Shown: piece by piece, positions 7,226-12,167 of the stretch
How the letters are laid out: every line of letters begins with the position of its first letter
Position numbering within the stretch: the first letter of the stretch is position 1
From: Steroidobacteraceae bacterium
GTDB lineage: Bacteria > Pseudomonadota > Gammaproteobacteria > Steroidobacterales > Steroidobacteraceae
NCBI GenBank assembly: GCA_025927665.1
Contig: JAICKZ010000067.1
Span: 1-12,167 of the forward strand
Direction of reading: 5' to 3'
Length of the DNA stretch: 12,167 nucleotides
Position numbers and translations under genes: made by a program
The notes under the pieces: generated by a model
What the model was told of the DNA's origin: nothing
The model's database searches: none
What the model saw: the letters and a program-made list of their open reading frames with translations, nothing else

Positions 7226-8406
7226 AACTGCTACGCTCCATCGCGATCGTTGTCTATCTGAAAGAGTTACGTGAAAGCTTGCGCGATCGACGTGTCTTAT
7301 TCAACGCATTGTTACTCGGCCCATTGATGGGGCCCGTTATTTTTTTGATCATTTTGCGTCTGACCGTGGCGCATGAAGTGGAACAAGCGGAAAAGCCATT
7401 GCCCGTGGTGGTGATTGGCGCAGAGGTGGCGTCAAATTTAATTAGCATATTAAAGCAAGCTGGTATTGAAGTATTGCCGCCAGTGAAAGATCCAGAAGCT
7501 GCAATTCGCACACAACAATACGATTTGATCCTGCGCATTCCTAACGATTATGCCGATGATTGGCGCGCGGGTCGTCCAGCACAAGTTGAAATACTTTATG
7601 ACTCTTCGCGACGTGAGGCAGGTTCACAAGTGCAACGACTGCGCAATGCGCTCAACAGTTATTCGCAATTGCAAAGTAGCATGCGGATTATTGCCCGCGG
7701 CTTATCGCCCAATGTATTGCATCCGATCATGATTGCCGAACGCGATCAAGCTACGCCTCAATCACGTAGCGCAATGGTATTTGCCATGCTGCCTTACTTC
7801 TTAGTGTTCACCGCATTCATGGGCGGCATGTTTTTGGCGATTGATGCCACCGCGGGTGAACGTGAACGACATTCGCTCGAACCTTTGTTCATCAATCCGG
7901 TTGCCACCGCATCGGTGTTGCTTGGCAAGCTTGCGGCGATTAGTAGTTTTAGTTTAATCAGTGTGATTATTAGTCTCACGGCCTTTGCGTTGGCTGGCTA
8001 TTACCTGCCTGCCGATTTGCAAACCACGGTGGTACTCGACGCGGGCTTTGCATTGCGTGCATTGCCGTTAATGCTGCCGTTGATCTTATTGATCTCGATC
8101 GTGCAAACATTGGTCACTGCATTTTCGAAAAATTTTCGCGAAGCACAAACATACCTGGGTTTGATTCAATTAGTTCCCATGATTCCTTCGTTAGTGCTAA
8201 CCATTCTGCCTTTCAAACCCCAACTATGGGCATTCGCCATTCCATTACTTGGCCAACAATTGGCCTTTATGCGTTTGTTGCGTGGTGAAGCCGTGTCTAC
8301 ATTGCAAATGAGTATGTGCACCTTTGCGACATTGATCTTTGCCGCCATGTTGTTTTATTTTGCCAAGCGTGTTTATGCGTCGGAACGATTGGCAATATCT
8401 CCATAA
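7222..8406 (+). CDS. natB: ABC-2 type permease, NatB type
   Basis: This 394-aa inner-membrane protein is the partner of the ATPase before it. It has one N-terminal helix (about 28-46), a large extracytoplasmic loop (about 50-185) and a C-terminal membrane block of about five helices (about 187-208, 228-252, 270-300, 315-335, 370-388). The loop between helices 2 and 3 has AGERERHSLEPLFINPV, the conserved cytoplasmic coupling motif of NatB/ABC-2 permeases. An AGGAG Shine-Dalgarno at 7210-7214 lies 7 nt before the ATG. NatAB exports sodium in Bacillus, but relatives move other compounds, and the linked secreted peptidase may point to a peptide or peptide-like substrate (inference). No lesion is seen. 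It is the last gene of the + strand operon, ending 42 bp from the end of the convergent permease gene. Confidence 0.87.
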   Translation: MKLLRSIAIVVYLKELRESLRDRRVLFNALLLGPLMGPVIFLIILRLTVAHEVEQAEKPLPVVVIGAEVASNLISILKQAGIEVLPPVKDPEAAIRTQQYDLILRIPNDYADDWRAGRPAQVEILYDSSRREAGSQVQRLRNALNSYSQLQSSMRIIARGLSPNVLHPIMIAERDQATPQSRSAMVFAMLPYFLVFTAFMGGMFLAIDATAGERERHSLEPLFINPVATASVLLGKLAAISSFSLISVIISLTAFALAGYYLPADLQTTVVLDAGFALRALPLMLPLILLISIVQTLVTAFSKNFREAQTYLGLIQLVPMIPSLVLTILPFKPQLWAFAIPLLGQQLAFMRLLRGEAVSTLQMSMCTFATLIFAAMLFYFAKRVYASERLAISP

Positions 8407-8426
8407 GTATCCGGTAATCAGATCAA

Positions 8427-8453
8427 GTTGAGTTTCTGCTTATATAACTCAAC
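8427..8453. terminator. Weak hairpin between two convergent exporter operons
   Basis: Arms GTTGAGTT (8427-8434) and AACTCAAC (8446-8453) form an 8-bp stem with an 11-base loop. It sits in the 42-bp gap between the natB-like stop and the drrB-like stop, and the right arm overlaps the latter's stop codon. It could stop transcription from both sides, but there is no T-run on either strand and the stem is AT-rich, so a factor-independent terminator is only a possibility. Confidence 0.3.
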
Positions 8454-9273
8454 GCTCGCGGTAATACATACGCATTGCAATCGGTGCGAATACTGCAGTA
8501 ACGATTGCCGCTGCAATCAAAACCCAGTACACATCACCGCTAGTTACATTGCCCTGCATTAGTCCACGTGAAGCGTCGGTGAGATGCGTGACCGGGTTTA
8601 ACGACACGACGGTTTGCATCCAACCAGGCATGGTTTTTGGATCGACAAAAATGTTGCTGACGAATGTCATTGGAAATAACAACAACATACTGGTGGTCAT
8701 CACCGACTCCGGTGTCTTCACCAACATGCCAACGATGATCCATAACCACGATACTGATGAAACGAATAATAAGATAAGCGCGATGGCAGCAACCACTCCA
8801 AGAAAACCACCACTAGGTCTAAAGCCTAGCGTAAAACCAACAATCAGCACCACAGTGGCCGCAAGTGTATAGCGAGTTAAATCGCCAAGTAGTGCACCGA
8901 TGATGGGCGCAGGTTGCCAAATGGGTAATGAACGAAAACGGTCGAACAATCCTTTGGTGATATCGGCGTTAAGTCCCACGCCCGTGTAAACGGTGAGGAA
9001 CACCATCGTTTGCACCACAATCCCAGGAATCAACCATTGCAAATACGCATTGGTAGAGCCGGCCAGTGCACCGCCGAATAGATAAGTGAACATGAAGGTC
9101 ATCATGATAGGAAAGACGAGCACATCGAAGAGCTGGAACGGTACGTGTTTTATTTTCAGCATCGCACGCCACGCAAGCGTCAGTATGGCGGACAAAACAC
9201 TGGCTCTTGCTGGCCGTCGCGTCTTGCTTAAAACCCCTTGCAAAGAAGGAACCTGTGACGAGAGGGTATTCAT
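8449..9273 (-). CDS. ABC-2 type exporter permease, DrrB type
   Basis: This 274-aa membrane protein has a cytoplasmic N-terminus of about 45 residues and about six helices (near 47-67, 80-100, 124-146, 155-180, 188-206 and 248-265). DrrB/ABC-2 hallmarks are DITKGLFDRFRSLPIWQPAPIIGALLGD (about 104-131), the coupling region, and FVSNIFVDPKTMPGWMQ...NPVTHLTDASRGLM (about 204-240). DrrB of Streptomyces moves daunorubicin with DrrA; here the substrate is unknown but a hydrophobic drug, lipid or glycan is typical. The ATG (9273-9271) overlaps the ATPase stop by ATGA, with AGGTGA Shine-Dalgarno at 9283-9278. It is the last gene of the three-gene unit and converges on the natAB unit. Family call confident, substrate unassigned. 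Confidence 0.88.
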   Translation of the reverse strand: MNTLSSQVPSLQGVLSKTRRPARASVLSAILTLAWRAMLKIKHVPFQLFDVLVFPIMMTFMFTYLFGGALAGSTNAYLQWLIPGIVVQTMVFLTVYTGVGLNADITKGLFDRFRSLPIWQPAPIIGALLGDLTRYTLAATVVLIVGFTLGFRPSGGFLGVVAAIALILLFVSSVSWLWIIVGMLVKTPESVMTTSMLLLFPMTFVSNIFVDPKTMPGWMQTVVSLNPVTHLTDASRGLMQGNVTSGDVYWVLIAAAIVTAVFAPIAMRMYYRER

Positions 9274-10235
9274 GCTTTCACCTGTTGATCTGCGTTACTA
9301 CTCTCAGCAGGTTTACCAGTGATTGCAAAAAATACATCATCAAGACTGGGTTGAGTTAAGGCGAATTCAGTAATGACGATTTGAGCAGCGGCGAGTGTTG
9401 CCAGGGTTTGCAATACAGCTTCGTCATTTAAAACTTTCGCGATGAGTTTGTTGGCTTCTATTCCACCGTGTACTTCACCGAGTGTTTGTTTCACGAGAGC
9501 TTCTGCCGCTGCACGTTGCGAAACATCTGCCAAGGTCAAATGCAGTGCACGTCCACCGACAGAGGCTTTCAATTCCTTGCTTGTGCCTTCGGCGATAACT
9601 CGGCCATGATCGATGACGGCAAGTCGATTAGCGAGACGATCTGCTTCTTCCAAATACTGAGTAGTGAGTAATACGGTGGTGCCTTCAGCAGCGATGGCAC
9701 GCACGATGTCCCATACTTGTCCACGGCTGCGTGGATCAAGCCCCGTAGTGGGCTCATCTAGAAACAACAACTCGCTGGTGACGATAAGACTCGCCGCGAT
9801 ATCGAGACGTCGACGCATGCCACCAGAATAAGTGCGCACTTGACGATTACTTGCTTCGTCAAGATCAAAGCTGGCTAGCAATTGTTTGGCACGAGTACGT
9901 GCGCCACTCCATGAAAAACCCAGTAAGCGGGCGACCAATATAAGATTCTCCAAACCAGTGAGGTCTTCATCCACCGAAGCAAATTGACCTGTGACACCGA
10001 CTTTCGCACGCACGCGACTTGCTTCCGTGACAAGATCATGTCCCAGTACTCGCGCACTGCCACTATCCGGTTTAATCAAGGTAGTCAGTATACGAATGGT
10101 GGTGGTTTTACCCGCGCCATTAGGACCAAGCAAGCCATAGACAGTACCGCGTGGAACGGCGAGATTAATGCCATCGACGGCACGAGTGTCGCCAAAGCAT
10201 TTAGTCAGGTTGGTGGTTTCGATTGCAAGCGTCAT
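9270..10235 (-). CDS. ABC exporter ATP-binding protein, DrrA type
   Basis: This is a 321-aa ATPase of the daunorubicin-resistance (DrrA) group and partners the permease encoded next. Motifs are Walker A GPNGAGKT (37-44), Q-loop GVTGQFASVDEDLTG (Q84), signature YSGGM (136-140), Walker B LLFLDEPTTGLD (D160, E161) and TTQYLEEAD, where Q193 replaces the usual switch His, as is normal for DrrA proteins. A C-terminal regulatory extension ends in PSLDDVFFAITGK. The start is ATG 10235, which overlaps the stop of the upstream membrane-protein gene by ATGA. The longer in-frame reading from 10277 adds 14 residues lying inside the upstream coding sequence and lacks family similarity. No Shine-Dalgarno is clear at 10235, consistent with coupled translation. 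Family call strong, exported substrate unknown. Confidence 0.9.
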   Translation of the reverse strand: MTLAIETTNLTKCFGDTRAVDGINLAVPRGTVYGLLGPNGAGKTTTIRILTTLIKPDSGSARVLGHDLVTEASRVRAKVGVTGQFASVDEDLTGLENLILVARLLGFSWSGARTRAKQLLASFDLDEASNRQVRTYSGGMRRRLDIAASLIVTSELLFLDEPTTGLDPRSRGQVWDIVRAIAAEGTTVLLTTQYLEEADRLANRLAVIDHGRVIAEGTSKELKASVGGRALHLTLADVSQRAAAEALVKQTLGEVHGGIEANKLIAKVLNDEAVLQTLATLAAAQIVITEFALTQPSLDDVFFAITGKPAESSNADQQVKA

Positions 10236-10768
10236 GTTTGCAAAATGACCGCATCGCGAACAACACGACGATGCCAACGTAACAACCCAATGGCGTAAGT
10301 CACGTAGTATCCGGCCAACATGGAAAAGATCACCAACGTCAATGGGCTGTTGGCAAAATCAGTTGGCATCGTAGCCGAAGCCTGCCCTTCGAGCGCGTAA
10401 ATTCGGAACAAACGATAGACAAGACGACCGAACAATAATAATGACAGGGCGATACCCATGTGGGCACTTGGTGTATAGAACAAACCATTTGCTGTTTGCT
10501 CAAACTTCGTTAATCGCAGCCCGTATATACCAAGTGCAGTGCCACAAGCGGTGCCAAGCAGTATTACCAGTGCATTGATAGGATGTGCAAAAGAATTAAG
10601 CAGCAACAATCCCAATAGTACTGGAAACACCACTATGGTTATCCAAGGTCGAATGTTCGAGAACTTCTGATGACCAACCATACGGCGCAATCGAGAGTAC
10701 ATGCGCCACAGGAAGAGCGCACCTACGCCGAGGGAAACAAACAAAGACGGATGTGGTACGGCTGCCAT
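10232..10768 (-). CDS. Five-helix membrane protein, CcdC/DUF1453-like, exporter-linked
   Basis: This 178-aa integral membrane protein has about five hydrophobic helices (near 7-23, 43-60, 64-83, 103-125 and 144-165) joined by basic cytoplasmic loops. Its fold pattern, with NGLFYTPSAHMGIALSLLLFGRLVYR, recalls the CcdC/DUF1453 family. No catalytic motif, heme-binding motif or cysteine pair is seen. The stop overlaps the DrrA-type ATPase start by ATGA, so it is the first gene of a coupled unit with the exporter, and probably assists, regulates or assembles it (inference from position). The ATG at 10768 has only a weak upstream purine stretch. It lies 80 bp downstream of the pyrophosphatase gene on the same strand. 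I am sure it is a real gene and unsure of the family. Confidence 0.75.
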   Translation of the reverse strand: MAAVPHPSLFVSLGVGALFLWRMYSRLRRMVGHQKFSNIRPWITIVVFPVLLGLLLLNSFAHPINALVILLGTACGTALGIYGLRLTKFEQTANGLFYTPSAHMGIALSLLLFGRLVYRLFRIYALEGQASATMPTDFANSPLTLVIFSMLAGYYVTYAIGLLRWHRRVVRDAVILQT

Positions 10769-10786
10769 GATTGATTAAAACTCAAG

Positions 10787-10814
10787 TTTATATCCAACAC
10801 TGATCATTCGTCAT
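10787..10814 (-). promoter_or_regulatory. Possible promoter for the DrrAB-type operon
   Basis: On the minus strand, TATAAA (10792-10787, five of six to the -10 consensus) lies 16 bp downstream of ATGACG (10814-10809, four of six to TTGACA). Transcription would begin about 10 nt before the ATG at 10768, a short leader. It lies inside the 80-bp gap after the pyrophosphatase stop. The -35 overlaps the palindrome GTCATGAC (10810-10817), and part of this motif recurs as CATGAC at 10832-10837, which may be an operator. The evidence is sequence similarity only. Confidence 0.35.
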
Positions 10815-10848
10815 GACCGCTTGTACGCAAACATGACGCAACAAATGC

Positions 10849-12167
10849 TTACAACAACGGTACCAACAACAACGCAACGATGTTGATGATCTTGATCAAA
10901 GGATTAATCGCAGGCCCTGCTGTGTCTTTGTAAGGATCACCGACCGTATCGCCAGTTACAGAAGCCTTATGTGCTTCTGAACCTTTGCCACCGCAATGGC
11001 CTTCCTCGATATATTTCTTTGCGTTGTCCCATGCACCACCGCCGGTGCACATCGAGATCGCCACGAACAAGCCTGTGATAATGGTGCCAATCAGTACACC
11101 ACCCAATGCACGAACACCCGCACCTGAACCCATCGCAAAGTTCATTCCGAAAGCGACAATGACGGGCACCAGTATCGGCAACAAAGAAGGCGCAATCATT
11201 TCTTTGATTGCAGCGCGAGTCAGCATATCAACCGCTCGACCATATTCAGGCTTAGCGGTGCCAGCCATAATGCCAGGAATTTCTTTGAATTGACGGCGTA
11301 CTTCAACCACCACGGAACTTGCTGCAGTGCCTACCGCTTCCATCGCCATGGCAGCGAACAAGTAGGGCACCAGACCACCAATAAACAAACCGATAATCAC
11401 GGCAGGATCAGAGAGGCTAAAATCTTGAAGCTTGTTAACAGCAGCAAGATTGTGGGTGTAATCGGCGAACAGTACCAATGCAGCCAATCCTGCCGAGCCA
11501 ATGGCATAACCCTTGGTCACCGCTTTGGTGGTGTTACCCACTGCATCAAGTGCATCGGTAATCTTGCGCACCTCGTCGGGCAGGCCCGCCATCTGTGCAA
11601 TGCCACCGCCATTGTCTGTAATGGGACCGTAAGCATCCAATGCGACAATCATGCCTGCCATCGACAACATGGATGTAGCGGCAATGGCAATGCCATACAA
11701 ACCATGACCTGCACCAAGCTTCTCACCAATTTCATAAGCTGAATAAATTGCCACGCAAACTGAAAGCACTGGCAATGCAGTGGATTTGAGTGAGACAGCC
11801 AAACCTGCAATCACATTAGTGCCATGTCCGGTTTGTGATGCAACAGCTACGTAACGCACGGGAGCATAGGAAGTTGAAGTGTAGTACTCGGTGATCCAGA
11901 TTAATGCTGCCGTCAGCGCCAAACCGACGAGAGCGCAGTAGAACAAACTATTGGCGACACCTTCACCCGAGTTGCCCATCATGGACTGAGTGATAAACCA
12001 AAATGCCGCTAATGCCAATACGCCTGAAACCATCAGACCACGATACAACGCGTTCATGATGTTGCCATTGCCACTGACTTTGACAAAGAAGCTGCCGATA
12101 ATGCTGGCGACGATGGAAACTGCGCCCAAGGTAAGTGGATACAGTACGTAATTTAAATCGATATCAC
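10849..12167 (-). CDS. hppA: K+-independent proton-pumping membrane pyrophosphatase (5' end missing)
   Basis: HppA hydrolyses pyrophosphate in the cytoplasm and pumps protons across the inner membrane. About 438 residues of an expected 660-700 are visible. The frame is open to the window edge (DIDLNYVLYPLTLGAVSIV), so a TTG at 12129 is internal. Conserved features are GPITDNGGGIAQMAG (D codon 11614-11616), GNTTKAVTKGYAIGSA (K codon 11524-11526, T codon 11515-11517), the cytoplasmic loop GGAWDNAKKYIE and the C-terminal SVTGDTVGDPYKDTAGPAINPLIKI, with several of the Asp/Asn/Lys residues that bind Mg-pyrophosphate. Lys and Thr at the two sites in GNTTKAVT are the known marker of the K+-independent class; K+-dependent enzymes have Ala and Gly/Ala there. 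About ten hydrophobic helices are visible. The C-terminus IVALLLVPLL matches the family end. Confidence 0.94.
   Translation of the reverse strand, partial: DIDLNYVLYPLTLGAVSIVASIIGSFFVKVSGNGNIMNALYRGLMVSGVLALAAFWFITQSMMGNSGEGVANSLFYCALVGLALTAALIWITEYYTSTSYAPVRYVAVASQTGHGTNVIAGLAVSLKSTALPVLSVCVAIYSAYEIGEKLGAGHGLYGIAIAATSMLSMAGMIVALDAYGPITDNGGGIAQMAGLPDEVRKITDALDAVGNTTKAVTKGYAIGSAGLAALVLFADYTHNLAAVNKLQDFSLSDPAVIIGLFIGGLVPYLFAAMAMEAVGTAASSVVVEVRRQFKEIPGIMAGTAKPEYGRAVDMLTRAAIKEMIAPSLLPILVPVIVAFGMNFAMGSGAGVRALGGVLIGTIITGLFVAISMCTGGGAWDNAKKYIEEGHCGGKGSEAHKASVTGDTVGDPYKDTAGPAINPLIKIINIVALLLVPLL

Noticed and set aside
9655..9660. Gln in place of the switch His in the DrrA-type ATPase, and the missing Q-loop Gln in the NatA-type ATPase, as signs of inactive enzymes
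   Set aside because: Both substitutions are normal in their subfamilies, and Walker A, Walker B and signature motifs are intact.
10236..10277. Longer N-terminal extension of the DrrA-type ATPase (MASSCCSRCGHFAN)
   Set aside because: It lies inside the upstream membrane-protein gene. The conserved protein starts at MTLAIETTNLTK with an ATGA overlap.
10850..10880. ACAACAACA-rich stretch that looks like a triplet repeat
   Set aside because: It encodes the hydrophobic C-terminal helix of the pyrophosphatase (Val/Leu codons on the minus strand).
12127..12129. TTG as the start of the pyrophosphatase
   Set aside because: The frame stays open to the window edge and encodes conserved family sequence, so the gene is partial, not short.

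Overview
The window looks like an ordinary chromosomal segment of a gammaproteobacterium with moderate GC, in the mid-to-high 40s % by eye. The evidence is a full-length two-domain GlnE, a YheS-type ABC-F protein, a K+-independent membrane pyrophosphatase, and dense gene packing with many 4-bp ATGA start/stop overlaps. The order or genus cannot be fixed from the sequence alone. There is no rRNA, tRNA, CRISPR array, insertion sequence or phage gene.

Layout. Positions 1-1155 (+) hold the 3' part of a YheS-like ABC-F ATPase whose 5' end lies outside the window. A short intergenic stretch follows with a REP-like palindromic remnant and two inverted repeats near a promoter-like sequence. Next comes a small type II toxin-antitoxin locus: an intact antitoxin of the 'addiction module protein' family (1327-1551) and a RelE/ParE-type toxin broken by two frameshifts and one stop (1551-1851). 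glnE (1957-4887, -) encodes the glutamine synthetase adenylyltransferase/adenylyl-removing enzyme. Divergent from it, with only 14 bp between the longest possible starts, is a tightly coupled (+) operon. It encodes an exported serine peptidase-like alpha/beta hydrolase of the tripeptidyl-aminopeptidase type, a NatA-type ABC ATPase and a NatB-type permease.

Convergent to that operon is a second coupled unit on the - strand (10768 to 8449). It encodes a five-helix membrane protein resembling CcdC/DUF1453, a DrrA-type ATPase and a DrrB-type ABC-2 permease, each overlapping the next by ATGA. The window ends in the C-terminal two-thirds of hppA (-), whose GNTTKAVTKG segment marks it as the K+-independent, proton-pumping type.

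Functional reading. The window joins nitrogen control (GlnE), ribosome-associated ABC-F function, proton-motive-force generation (HppA) and two separate ABC exporters, each linked by overlapping genes to a non-ABC partner (a secreted peptidase and a small membrane protein). The most unusual items are the decayed toxin beside an intact antitoxin and these two partner-exporter couplings. I see no clearly new defence or mobile system here.
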